Shown: one piece after another, positions 16,229-24,875 of the stretch
Layout of the letters: every line of letters begins with the position of its first letter
Numbering within the stretch: position 1 is the first letter of the stretch
From: CAYLLT01 sp964384465
GTDB lineage: Bacteria > Planctomycetota > Phycisphaerae > UBA1845 > PWPN01
Length of the DNA stretch: 64,000 nt
NCBI GenBank assembly: GCA_964384465.1
Contig: CAYLLT010000018.1
Span: 4,928-68,927 of the forward strand
Direction of reading: 5' to 3'
Notes under the pieces: model-generated
What the model was told of the DNA's origin: nothing
Database searches by the model: none
Seen by the model: only the letters and a program-made list of their open reading frames with translations
Program-made: the position numbers and the translations under genes

Positions 16229-17347
16229 TCACGGGACAATCTCCGCCATGCTGGTAAATACCGTTGATGAGACCCGGTCGGGGTCCTTGGCAAAGCCGCG
16301 GGCGATTTCCGGCCTGATCCTGCGGGTTCGCACCAGCTCCGCCAGATGGTCGTCCATGCTTTGCATGCCGTGCCTCTTCCCGATCTGGATCAGGTTGTCC
16401 ACGGTTTCGATCTTGTTGAGGCGGATGGCGGCGCGGACCGCGTCGTTGACCGCCAGGATTTCCAGTGCCAGAACGCGCTTGCCGGTCATGTTGATATTGG
16501 GCAGCAGAAGCTGGCTGATCACGAACCGCAGCGAGAACGAAAGCTGCCCGCGGACCTCCTGCTGCTGATTGACGGGAAAGATATCGACCAGGCGGGTGAT
16601 CGCGCCGCGGGCATCCTGCGTGTGCAGGGTGGACATCACCAGGTGACCGGTTTCAGCGGCGCTGATGGCCATCTGGGCCGTGCCGATGTCGCGAATCTCG
16701 CCGCAGAGGATGACGTCCGGGTCCTGCCGGAGGCTGTACTTGAGTCCGTCGGCGAAGCTCTCCACGTCGATGCCGACCTCGCGCTGCGTGATGACCGAGT
16801 GTGAAGCCGGCTTGAAGACGTATTCGATCGGCTGTTCGATGGAGACGATGCGGTTGTCGCCGGACTGGTTAATCAACTCGACGAGGCCGGCGAGCGTCGT
16901 GGTTTTACCGGACCCGGTGACGCCGGTGATGAGCACCAGCCCGCCGGGCAGACTGGAGATTCGCGCGGCCAGATCCACCGGAAAGCCCATCCACTCGAGC
17001 GAGGGAATGGCGTCCGGAATGTAGCGGAAGCAGGCGCCCAGCGCGCCCTGACTGAAGAAGACGTTGACGCGAAACCTGGCCACGCCGCCCTCATTTTCGA
17101 TGGCGAAGGAGAAATCGAGGTCCGACTGTTGGCCGAGCCGCGATTTCATCGCCGCCGGCACGATGCTCACGATCAGGCGGCGCGTCCCCTCCACGGTGAG
17201 CGGCGTTTCGCCGGCCGGCCGTAACTGCCCGTGAACGCGGATCGCAGGCGGGTACCCCGCTACGAGATGAAGGTCGGAGGCTTCAGCTTTCAAGCCCGCA
17301 AGCAGGAGCGTCAACAAGTCGTGGTTACAGGATGAAGTGGAAGACAT
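16229..17347 (-). CDS. PilT/PilU-like type IV pilus retraction ATPase
   Basis: Hexameric cytosolic ATPase of the type II secretion/type IV pilus superfamily, 372 residues from ATG 17347. In order: PAS-like N-terminal domain (ASDLHLVAGYPPAIRVHG), Walker A GVTGSGKTT near 130, Asp box (EQPIEYVF), Walker B (DPDVILCGEIRD), His box (HLVMSTLHTQDA). The C-terminal AIRxxK motif region reads AAIRLNKIETV. Ten extra in-frame codons upstream (to 17377) were rejected. It starts 30 bp downstream of the heme protein gene on the same strand. No pilin or other pil genes are in the window. Confidence 0.9.
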   Translation of the reverse strand: MSSTSSCNHDLLTLLLAGLKAEASDLHLVAGYPPAIRVHGQLRPAGETPLTVEGTRRLIVSIVPAAMKSRLGQQSDLDFSFAIENEGGVARFRVNVFFSQGALGACFRYIPDAIPSLEWMGFPVDLAARISSLPGGLVLITGVTGSGKTTTLAGLVELINQSGDNRIVSIEQPIEYVFKPASHSVITQREVGIDVESFADGLKYSLRQDPDVILCGEIRDIGTAQMAISAAETGHLVMSTLHTQDARGAITRLVDIFPVNQQQEVRGQLSFSLRFVISQLLLPNINMTGKRVLALEILAVNDAVRAAIRLNKIETVDNLIQIGKRHGMQSMDDHLAELVRTRRIRPEIARGFAKDPDRVSSTVFTSMAEIVP

Positions 17348-17377
17348 GATGCACCCGCTTTTCCTTATTGAAACCAC

Positions 17378-20300
17378 TTACGGCGCCCGCTGCAAATAAG
17401 CGAACAGATCGCGCAACTGGTCCGGCGTCAGCTTGTTCAACTGATCTTCCGGCATCAGTGAGATCTGCGACTCGCGGATTTCGCTGATGTCGCTTCGGGC
17501 GATTCTGGTGCGTTCGGCGTCGGCGGCCAGCAGCGTGATGCCGGTGGGGGTCTGCTCGACGAGTAAACCGTTCAGCGTCCGGCCGTCGTTGGTTTCGACG
17601 ATATAGCTCATGTACTCCTTGCGAACGATGAGACTCGGATCCACCAGGCTGACCAGCAGAAAATCGCGGTCCTGACGGTTGGCGTGCGTCAGGTCGGGGC
17701 CGACCACATGGCCCTCATCGAAGAGCCGGTGGCACGTGGCACAGAGTTGATTGAAAAGGAGACGCCCATTTTCCGGTTTGCCCGGAGCGGCCCGCAGATC
17801 GTTGTTGAACCGCCGGATGTCGGCCAGCTTTTCCTCCGGCGTGCCGGCGCGCAGCGTGCCCCAATGTTGATGCAACAGCGCGTCGATCTTCTGATCCTCA
17901 AATGACGCCAAAACGCGTAATTGCTCCGGGGTGACCTCCTCGGCTGCAAATTGCCGCTCATCCACTTTTTTCAGGAACCGGATCGCCCACGGTTTTCTGC
18001 TAAACAACAAGTCGCGGGTCTGCGACCGCAATTCCACGTTCATCTGTGAGTATTTTTGCAGAAGGGCCGTCGCGATCGAATCGTCCGGAAAGCGCCGCAG
18101 CGCATCCAATGCGGCCGATTGCACGGCTTGCGGCTCGGCGGCGGCGATACATTTCAAAAGGACGGTCACGTCTTCCGGCCGGCCGACTTCGCCCAGGAGC
18201 GTTAACGCAGCCCGCCGCATCTTTTCGGGAGATTGTGCGTCTTTGACCCATGACATCGCACGATCGTGGGCCGCCGAGGAACCCAATCGCGCGGCAACAC
18301 GCAGGAGCGCGAGATTCTCCGCCGGCTCCTGTCCCCATAACGCCGCCAGCGGCTTCTCCAGAGCGGGCGGGACTTTCTCCAGTCGCAGGCCCTGCGTGGC
18401 TTCATCCAGGGCGTCAATCAACAACTCGCGATCCGCCGGCGAGGGAGCCGAAGTCAGTAACCGCGCGCAGTCGGAATAACCCGCGTCGCCTCCCTCCAGT
18501 ACACAGCGTTTGACCAGCCGGCCGAGAATCACATCGCGGATCATCGGAGCATTCCATGCCGCCGTGGACGTGAACTCCTCGATCACGCGGCCGGAATCCA
18601 TGCGGGTGAACTGTTCCACCGCCCACCACAACAGCAGCGGAATGTGCGGATCGCGGCCGTCCTCATTTCGCTGAAGGATGGCGCGAACGATCGGCAGGCC
18701 ATCGGCCACGGGCAGGCGCTTCGCGGAGCAAGCCAGTTGGCCGCGCACGCTGACATTCGCCTCGTTTCGAGCCAGCGCGGTCAATCTCCGGCCGATCGCC
18801 GGCGAGACACGTCCTTCATCGCCAAGGAAACGGACCGTCCACGCGCGAACATTCGCATCAGCGTGGCTCAAGAGTTGCTCCGCCAACGCTTCATCAAACC
18901 CGCAGCTGACGTACAGCGCCCATAAGGGTTGCAACGCATGCTCGTCTTGCCGCTTCAAAACGAGTTTGCGCAATGCGGGGAAAATCGAGTCATCCCGCCG
19001 GTCGGCCAGAATCCTGCGGGCCTTGCGGGCGTACCAGTCGTTCGGGTGATCGAGGAGTGGCAACAACTCATCGCTGGTTAATTGCGTCAGGTCGCGCGGT
19101 TGGACGGGCTTGACCCCTTGCGCTTGAATTTTGTAGATGCGCCCGTTGGTCAAATCCCAGTCGGCGTCGGGGTCGGGATGCGCGGTGCGCTTGTCGCACC
19201 AGTCGGCGACAAACACGGAGCCGTCCGGCCCGCTGGTCAGATCGTCCGGCGCGAACCAGGTGTCGTTGCCCGCCAGCAGTTCGCCGCCGTGGTCGGCTTT
19301 GAATGTTGAACCGAGCGGTTCGAGATCGTGCCAGTATATCGCGTGGCCGAGCACGTTCGCGGCCACGTATTTGCCGCGGAAAGCCGATGGGAACGAATCG
19401 CCCTGATAGACGATGCCGCCCGCGGTGACGTGGCCGCCGTGAAAGCCGCTGTAGTCCACGTGGTCGAAGTATCCGAATGTGTACGGGTTGTGCAGGGCGC
19501 CGTGCTTGCCGAACTGCTTCCAGTAGTAGGCTCCCTGTGCGCCGTGCAGCATCACGTACGGGCCGAGATTCGTGCTGGCCAGCAGTCGGCCGCGGGCGTC
19601 GAAATCGAGCCCCCACATGTTGCCGCCGCCTTCAAAGAACAGCTCGAATTGCTTGGTCAGCGGATGATACCGCCACACGCCCTGCTGGAATTCGATGCCG
19701 CGGATGTTGGCGGTGACGGTAGTGCCTTGCGCGCCGTAGAGCCAGCCGTCCGGCCCCCAGGTCAACGAGTTTGCCACCGCGCTGGCGTCTTCCATGCCGA
19801 AGCCGCTGAGCAGCACCTGCGGGTCAGCGTCGGGAACGTCGTTGCCGTCGCGATCTGGATAGAAGAGCAGGTACGGCACCTGGAGCACAAATACGCCGCC
19901 GTGGCCGAAGGCGATGCCGCTCGCCAGGTTGAGGCCGGTGACGAAATCTTTCGCACGATCCGCCCGGCCATCGCCGTCGGTGTCTTCGAGGATGGTGATG
20001 CGGTCCGCGCCTTTCGGCCCGCGCGGCGGCGGTTCGGGTACGCGGTCGTAGACCGTGCGCGAATAGCGATCGACTTTGACCCGCTTCAATTCCGCCGGGT
20101 TGGGATACTGCAAATACTGCACGACCCACAGCCGGCCGCGATCGTCGAATTCGATGCACACCGGCTGGCGGACGGTCGGTTCGCCGGCGAAGCATTTGAC
20201 CTCGAAGCCGGCGGGGACGGTCATGTGCCGGACGGCTTCGGCGGGTGAGTAGCCCTGTGCCCGCGCCAGGCCGGGCATCGCGAGAATGAGGATGAAAGGG

Positions 20301-20443
20301 TGTGCGAGCAGGCCTTTCAGAGCCGCGCCCGTAAGGAAGCGGGCCGCAGAGGACCGCTCCCTCACGGTCGCGGCTCGGATAATTCGACCGCTTCTCACAC
20401 ACCCTCTGAGAGTCGAACCTATGTGTTTGCGGGTCGATTGCAT
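17378..20443 (-). CDS. Pirellula/Verrucomicrobium-type membrane-bound dehydrogenase-like heme protein
   Basis: A 1021-residue exported protein. The N-terminal part is a propeller of the putative membrane-bound dehydrogenase type (TVPAGFEVKCFAGEPTVRQP...RGRLWVVQYLQYPNP, residues about 70-470). A HEAT-like helical region (about 480-860) follows, then a cytochrome c-like domain with CATCH (near 898) and a C-terminal NGLLVEQTPTGITLL / ISLMPEDQLNKL block, the planctomycete heme-binding domain. Such proteins are thought to oxidise unknown organic substrates in the periplasm. The N-terminus is odd: the hydrophobic export segment (LLAHPFILILAMPGLARAQG) is preceded by about 40 residues, part of which (RAATVRERSSAARFLTGAAL) is translated palindromic repeat. 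A GTG inside the repeat is an alternative start. Confidence 0.85.
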   Translation of the reverse strand: MQSTRKHIGSTLRGCVRSGRIIRAATVRERSSAARFLTGAALKGLLAHPFILILAMPGLARAQGYSPAEAVRHMTVPAGFEVKCFAGEPTVRQPVCIEFDDRGRLWVVQYLQYPNPAELKRVKVDRYSRTVYDRVPEPPPRGPKGADRITILEDTDGDGRADRAKDFVTGLNLASGIAFGHGGVFVLQVPYLLFYPDRDGNDVPDADPQVLLSGFGMEDASAVANSLTWGPDGWLYGAQGTTVTANIRGIEFQQGVWRYHPLTKQFELFFEGGGNMWGLDFDARGRLLASTNLGPYVMLHGAQGAYYWKQFGKHGALHNPYTFGYFDHVDYSGFHGGHVTAGGIVYQGDSFPSAFRGKYVAANVLGHAIYWHDLEPLGSTFKADHGGELLAGNDTWFAPDDLTSGPDGSVFVADWCDKRTAHPDPDADWDLTNGRIYKIQAQGVKPVQPRDLTQLTSDELLPLLDHPNDWYARKARRILADRRDDSIFPALRKLVLKRQDEHALQPLWALYVSCGFDEALAEQLLSHADANVRAWTVRFLGDEGRVSPAIGRRLTALARNEANVSVRGQLACSAKRLPVADGLPIVRAILQRNEDGRDPHIPLLLWWAVEQFTRMDSGRVIEEFTSTAAWNAPMIRDVILGRLVKRCVLEGGDAGYSDCARLLTSAPSPADRELLIDALDEATQGLRLEKVPPALEKPLAALWGQEPAENLALLRVAARLGSSAAHDRAMSWVKDAQSPEKMRRAALTLLGEVGRPEDVTVLLKCIAAAEPQAVQSAALDALRRFPDDSIATALLQKYSQMNVELRSQTRDLLFSRKPWAIRFLKKVDERQFAAEEVTPEQLRVLASFEDQKIDALLHQHWGTLRAGTPEEKLADIRRFNNDLRAAPGKPENGRLLFNQLCATCHRLFDEGHVVGPDLTHANRQDRDFLLVSLVDPSLIVRKEYMSYIVETNDGRTLNGLLVEQTPTGITLLAADAERTRIARSDISEIRESQISLMPEDQLNKLTPDQLRDLFAYLQRAP
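20319..20379. repeat. Palindromic GC-rich repeat, family 1 copy B (inside a signal region)
   Basis: Inverted arms AGCCGCGCCCGTAAGGAAGC and (reverse) AGCCGCGACCGTGAGGGAGC. It lies within the 5' end of the heme-protein reading frame and is translated in frame just before its hydrophobic export segment. Same family as 11894-11962 and 30641-30702. Confidence 0.8.
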
Positions 20444-20446
20444 ACG

Positions 20447-21708
20447 TCAGAAGGCGTGAAGCGCGAGCCCCCACAACAGGTGGGCGGCATGGCGGGGATA
20501 GAAAGCGTCGTCCGCGCCGGCATTGGGCGGGTTCAGCCGGACGCGAGGCCACGGTCCGTAATCTCTTTTGATCGCGTCGAAACAACGTGCGGCTTGTCGT
20601 TCATCACCCCACCGCGAGTAAAACGCCAGCATCATCCCGACGCTCCACAGCACCGCCGGCCGATCGTTGAACGCGGCTTGTTTATCGGTGTACGTCACAT
20701 CCTGCGGGAAATTGTATATGCGATTGTCCCTCCAGAAGCGGCCGACGGACTCTATCGCCTGGGCACGCGTCCAGGGCAGCGCGACGCGGCCGCCGCGGTC
20801 GCGATACGACTCGATTCCCCACAGCGTATAGACGTGATGGGCCAGGTCGTCGGGCCGCAGCGCACTTCCCGGTTGCGCGACCGCCTGTGCATGCCAATAG
20901 GGCGCGTCCCGACGGATGATGACTGTGGAGACGATGGCCCGGGCAAGAGCGTCGCAGCGCTCCTGAATCAGCCGCCGCTCGTCGGGATCGAGCAGGTCGC
21001 CTTGCTCGGCGAGGAAGCGCACGAGACTCCCCAGAAACATGGACGGCGCGTTCACGCAAAACTTCGCGTCCGATGAATCCGGGCTGTACCAGAAGAATCC
21101 ACCCTCATAACCCTCGGACCACATCTCGCGACACCACCGCAGCGCCACCTGACCGATCAGCGTTTTCATCTCCTTCTGTTCCGCAGGCGTCCAAAAAAAG
21201 GGAATCGCCAGTGATTCAAGCAGCCCGTTCAGCACGATGGCGGTGGTAATGGTATAGGGATGGTTCGGCGGGTTGGTGGTGCCGTCCTGAAACGCATCCC
21301 ATGCCTGCGGCAAGCCCCACCCCGGCCGGCCGTCCCGATCCAGATCGCTGTTGTCCATCAGCCAGCGGGCGGCCTTGCGAACGCGCCGGCGACCCTCGTC
21401 GTGACCGGTGGCCTTGAAGCGAACCGCTTCGGCCGAGAGCACCAGCCCGTACGTCATGGGTTGATGTTCGGTCGTAGGAAAGTAATTGTCGATGCCGAGG
21501 CCCTGATTGTCTTCCGGGAACAGGGCCAGCAGCGCGGCGTAAGCGGCGGCTGGCGCATCGGCGATTGATTTCTGTAACCTCTTATTAGAGTCACCANNNN
21601 NNNNNNCTCCGCAGCCGTGTTCGTCTTTTCAGCCGGCCCTCGGCAACCAACCGCATCGGCCAACCAGGCGATCAGCAGCAAAGTGTGAAATGCTCGCCTC
21701 AATCTCAC
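20447..21708 (-). CDS. Lipoprotein, unknown function (interrupted by a 10-N assembly gap)
   Basis: GTG at 21708 with GGGAGG six bases upstream opens a lipoprotein signal (MRLRRAFHTLLLIAWLADAVGC, lipobox ADAVGC). The gap at 21597-21606 then separates it from the main frame, which is open from GDSNKRLQKSIADAPAAAY to the stop at 20447. The two sides are out of register only because the N run is a placeholder. The body (TTAIVLNGLLESL, KFCVNAPSMFLGSLVRFLAE, HHVYTLWGIESYRD) is helix-rich with repeated aromatic/Trp positions, suggesting an alpha/alpha toroid like some polysaccharide-acting proteins. No family is recognised. It ends three bases before the start of the heme-protein gene, so co-expression is likely. 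Confidence 0.65.
21597..21606. other. Assembly gap (10 N)
   Basis: Placeholder Ns inside the lipoprotein gene. The reading frame differs on the two sides, so the true missing length is not 10 or leaves a different remainder. Confidence 0.95.
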
Positions 21709-21825
21709 GGAACCTCCCACGATTTATCAGATCGGTTTCATAACATAATCATCAGGAGCAGCACAGGTTACAGCCGATTGATCTTTCCCGCGAAGGCCGC
21801 TATCGTGACAACGAAACCAACCGCC

Positions 21826-21898
21826 GCCCCCATCGTCTAGTGGCCTAGGATATCAGGTTCTCATCCTGGAGACACGGGTTCGAATCCCGTTGGGGGTA
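21826..21898 (+). tRNA. tRNA-Glu (CTC)
   Basis: Cloverleaf of 73 nt: acceptor GCCCCCA pairs with TGGGGGT (one G:U), D arm GTCTAGTGGCCTAGGAT, anticodon stem TCAGG/CCTGG around loop TTCTCAT (anticodon CTC, reading GAG), T arm CGGGT-TCGAATC-CCGTT, discriminator A. CCA is not encoded. A rho-independent terminator follows 10 bases later. Confidence 0.93.
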
Positions 21899-21908
21899 AA
21901 TCTCGAAT

Positions 21909-21946
21909 GGGCAACGAGTTAGAATCGTTGCCCTTCTTCTTTTTTA
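21909..21946 (+). terminator. Rho-independent terminator after tRNA-Glu
   Basis: GGGCAACGA and TCGTTGCCC form a 9-bp stem with a 7-base loop, followed by TTCTTCTTTTTT. This is the clearest intrinsic terminator in the window. Confidence 0.9.
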
Positions 21947-22177
21947 CTCCAGGCCGTTTTCTGTCCATAAACTGTCCATAAACTTTCCGCGAATTCCGTC
22001 AACGCGGCCATCGGCCAGGAGAGAACTTTGGAGAATTTTCGGGTTCAATGTATCCGGCGGAGGGGCTGCTGCGAGTATTACCACGGCAGAGGAGCCAGGC
22101 GTGGTGAGTGTGAAGGTCAGCCCGGATGGCAGGTACGATACCGAGGACCTTCATTTCGTCATGATTGGAGATTCGCT

Positions 22178-23536
22178 ATGGATCCGAGAACAACAAACCG
22201 GCGTCGATTTTTGAAGCGGGCTGCGGGTACGGCCGTTGGCGTTGCGGCGGCGACGGCGGTGCGGCCGAATGTGGCGCGGGGTGCGGACGGCGGTAAGAAA
22301 TATGTCGTGGGGTTCATGGGCACCGGCGGGCGGGGCGGGTTTCTGATGGACTGCATGCTCAAACGCGGCGACGTCGAAGTCGCTTACGTGTGCGATGCGG
22401 ATCATTCGCGCATGGTGGAGTGCGCGGATCGTGCGGAGAAGGCCCAGGGAAAACGGCCCAAAATGGTTGCTGATTTTCGCCGGATGCTTGACGACAAAAG
22501 CGTCCAGGCGATCGTCAACGCGACGCCTGACCACTGGCACGCGCTGGGCACGATCATGGCGTGTCAGGCGGAAAAGGACGTTTACGTGGAGAAGCCGGCG
22601 TCCTACTGCATCTTTGAAGGCCGGAAGATGGTCGAAGCCGCCCGCAAGTACAAANNNNNNNNNNTGCAGCTCGGCACGCAGAGCCGCAGCGGCGAATACA
22701 TTCCGAAGGCCCTCGAATTCATCCGCTCGGGCAAGATCGGCGACGTGCATTATGTCCGCGTGATCAACATGAAGAACCTTCTGGACATCGGCCACAAGGA
22801 GGACAGCCCGCCGCCCGAGGGCGTCGATTTCGATATGTGGCTGGGGCCGGCGCCCAAGCGGGGGTTCAATACCAATCGCTTTCACGGCATGTGGCACTGG
22901 ATTTGGGATTACTCCGGCGGCGACATCATCAACGACGGCGTACATCAGATCGACATCACCCGCTGGATGATCGGCCAGCAGCATGCCAAGACGGTTACGG
23001 CCGGCGGCGGCAGACATTTTTTCAGCGACGACAAGGAGGTTCCCGACGTGCAGGTGGTGACCTGGGAATTCGACGGCGTCACCGTGGTATTCGAATTGGT
23101 TCTGTGGGCTCCGTACATGAAAAAGCTGGCTTGGGAGCTGCATACGGGCAATACTTACCCGGACTGGAAGTGGGACGGCATGCGCATCGAGCTGTTCGGC
23201 ACCAAGGGTTTTATGTTCATGATGCGTCAGGGCGGCGGCTGGGATGCATTCGACGGCGACGACAAGCCCATCATGCGGCTCAACGATCATTATCCGCTCG
23301 AGCAGCACATGGATAACTTCTTCAAATGTGTCGAGTCGCGCAAAAGGCCCAATGCGGACATCGAAGACGGACATCTCTCGACGGTGTTGTGCCAGATGGG
23401 GAATATTTCCTACCACCTGGACGGCCGCAAGCTCCATTTCGATGGCGCGACCGAGCGATTCGAAGAAGCCGAAGCCAACGCATTTCTCAAGCGGCCCACC
23501 TACCGCGAACCGTGGGTGATTCCGGAACACGTGTGA
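22178..23536 (+). CDS. Tat-exported Gfo/Idh/MocA-family oxidoreductase (contains 10-N gap)
   Basis: A twin-arginine signal (NRRRFLKRAAGTAVGVAAATAV) precedes an NAD(P)-binding Rossmann fold (GFMGTGGRGG) and the family block VYVEKPASYC. The C-terminal domain has WHWIWDYSGGDIINDGVHQIDITRWMIG, which includes the conserved catalytic-type His/Asp region. Planctomycetes encode many such periplasmic sugar-oxidoreductase-like proteins; the substrate is unknown. ATG 22178 has GGAG upstream. Ns at 22655-22664 fall after ARKYK and before QLGTQSRSG; the frame is kept across them, and the missing piece is probably only a few residues. Confidence 0.88.
   Translation: MDPRTTNRRRFLKRAAGTAVGVAAATAVRPNVARGADGGKKYVVGFMGTGGRGGFLMDCMLKRGDVEVAYVCDADHSRMVECADRAEKAQGKRPKMVADFRRMLDDKSVQAIVNATPDHWHALGTIMACQAEKDVYVEKPASYCIFEGRKMVEAARKYKXXXXQLGTQSRSGEYIPKALEFIRSGKIGDVHYVRVINMKNLLDIGHKEDSPPPEGVDFDMWLGPAPKRGFNTNRFHGMWHWIWDYSGGDIINDGVHQIDITRWMIGQQHAKTVTAGGGRHFFSDDKEVPDVQVVTWEFDGVTVVFELVLWAPYMKKLAWELHTGNTYPDWKWDGMRIELFGTKGFMFMMRQGGGWDAFDGDDKPIMRLNDHYPLEQHMDNFFKCVESRKRPNADIEDGHLSTVLCQMGNISYHLDGRKLHFDGATERFEEAEANAFLKRPTYREPWVIPEHV
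22655..22664. other. Assembly gap (10 N)
   Basis: Placeholder Ns within the Gfo/Idh/MocA gene; the reading frame is the same on both sides. Confidence 0.95.
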
Positions 23537-23671
23537 TCTTCTCGATCGCGATGATTGGCGAAACGTACGCACAGAAATAGACCTGTGCGTACCACCCAAC
23601 CGTCTTGTTTGAGCCAGACGCTGTTTGAATTATGGTCATGTCGAATCAAACCCCAGCAACGGAGCATAGCG

Positions 23672-24682
23672 ATGCATAAGGTCTGTCTGACCACGATGGT
23701 CAGGATTGTTCTGGTTTCAGGGGGCTTAACCGGTTGCGCGTCGTCCCCATCTGCGCCGGTCCATTCGCGCGTCGCCGAGCCTCACGCGAGCACCCAACCT
23801 GCCCCCACCGAGAAGGTCACGTATGTTTACAAAACAACTCCGGACTGCGACATTCACGCGGACGTTTATCGTCCAGCGAACGTCTCCTCGCCGACGCCGG
23901 TCATTGTCTATATTCACGGCGGGGCGTTGATGATGGGTTCGAGGACGGGCATCAACGGGGAGCAATTGAAGATGTATCTGCATGCCGGGTACACGGTGAT
24001 CTCGATCGACTATCGGCTGGCTCCGGAGGTCAAGCTGGCCGTCATTATAGAAGACCTGCGGGATGCCTTCCGGTGGGTTCGCGAAACCGCTCCGGGCCTC
24101 TTTCCGATCGATCCGCAGCGCATCGCGGTGATCGGGCATTCGGCCGGCGGATATCTCACGCTGATGAGCGGCTTCTGTATCTTTCCTCGCCCCAAGGCAC
24201 TGGTTGCGTTCTACGGCTACGGTGACATTGCCGGCGATTGGGTCAACCAGCCGGATCCGTTTTATACCCAGCAGCCGGCAGTGACGCGAGAAGCGGCCTA
24301 TCGGTGTGTCGGCGGTCCGGCCAGGACGGAACCGCCCGGCGATAAGGGGCCGTATTACCTCTATTGCCGGCAGCAGGGCCTCTGGGCCAGGGAAGCCACC
24401 GGGCACGATCCGGTGAAGGAGCCCGCCGCGTTCGACGCTTTCTGCCCGCTCCGCAATGTCTCTGCGAAGTATCCGCCGACACTGCTGCTGCACGGCGATA
24501 AGGACACTGACGTACCTTACGAGCAATCGGTGGCCATGGCCGCACGTTTGTCTGGTTTCGGCGTCGAACACCAGTTGATCACCATTCCCGGCGGCAAGCA
24601 CGGCTTCGACGGCGATATGAAAAATCCGGTCGTCCGCGATGGCTTTGACGCGGTTCTGGCCTTTCTGAAGAAGCACCTTTGA
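23672..24682 (+). CDS. Alpha/beta-hydrolase esterase lipoprotein (HSL/BD-FAE-like)
   Basis: 336 residues from ATG 23672 (CGGAG eight bases upstream). A lipoprotein signal ends in the lipobox LTGC. The oxyanion motif IHGGALMMG, nucleophile elbow GHSAGGYL, Asp in HGDKDTDVPYE and His in GGKHGFDGD complete a Ser-Asp-His triad. Likely a periplasmic or outer-membrane carboxylesterase, possibly deacetylating plant polysaccharide given the region. A Cys-rich, Tyr-rich insert (YRCVGG...PYYLYCRQQG) precedes the Asp region. The upstream open frame from 23555 lacks signal character and was excluded. Confidence 0.85.
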   Translation: MHKVCLTTMVRIVLVSGGLTGCASSPSAPVHSRVAEPHASTQPAPTEKVTYVYKTTPDCDIHADVYRPANVSSPTPVIVYIHGGALMMGSRTGINGEQLKMYLHAGYTVISIDYRLAPEVKLAVIIEDLRDAFRWVRETAPGLFPIDPQRIAVIGHSAGGYLTLMSGFCIFPRPKALVAFYGYGDIAGDWVNQPDPFYTQQPAVTREAAYRCVGGPARTEPPGDKGPYYLYCRQQGLWAREATGHDPVKEPAAFDAFCPLRNVSAKYPPTLLLHGDKDTDVPYEQSVAMAARLSGFGVEHQLITIPGGKHGFDGDMKNPVVRDGFDAVLAFLKKHL

Positions 24683-24705
24683 ACGGCGGGGCAAGCGGCT
24701 ACGAG

Positions 24706-24867
24706 ATGGTGGAGGCCACACTATGCGGCCTGAAAATCACCTTGGACCAGCAGACTGGCTCCATATTGGAGCTGAACCATCCTGGTCCCGGCGGGATGCT
24801 CCAGACTATCCCCGAGCGGGGCAGTCTGGTGGACTTGGCCTACCCGGCCACGGACCAGTGCCCGCCA
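24706..24867 (+). pseudogene. Truncated 5' end of an unrecognised gene
   Basis: From ATG 24706 about 54 codons look like genuine coding sequence (CGLKITLDQQTGSILELNHP, then MLQTIPERGSLVDLAYPAT). The pattern resembles the start of a large beta-rich sugar-active protein. The frame then runs into the 3' end of the convergent E1 gene (stop at 24876) and the resemblance ends. It therefore reads as a gene cut off by a rearrangement with the E1 locus joined behind it. The frame itself stays open to 24939, also from a TTG at 24679. Confidence 0.5.
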
Positions 24868-24875
24868 TGGATGGA

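Noticed and set aside
21959..21986. Phage attachment site with integrase
   Set aside because: The tandem CTGTCCATAAA is suggestive, but no integrase or phage gene is in the window; kept only as a low-interest finding.
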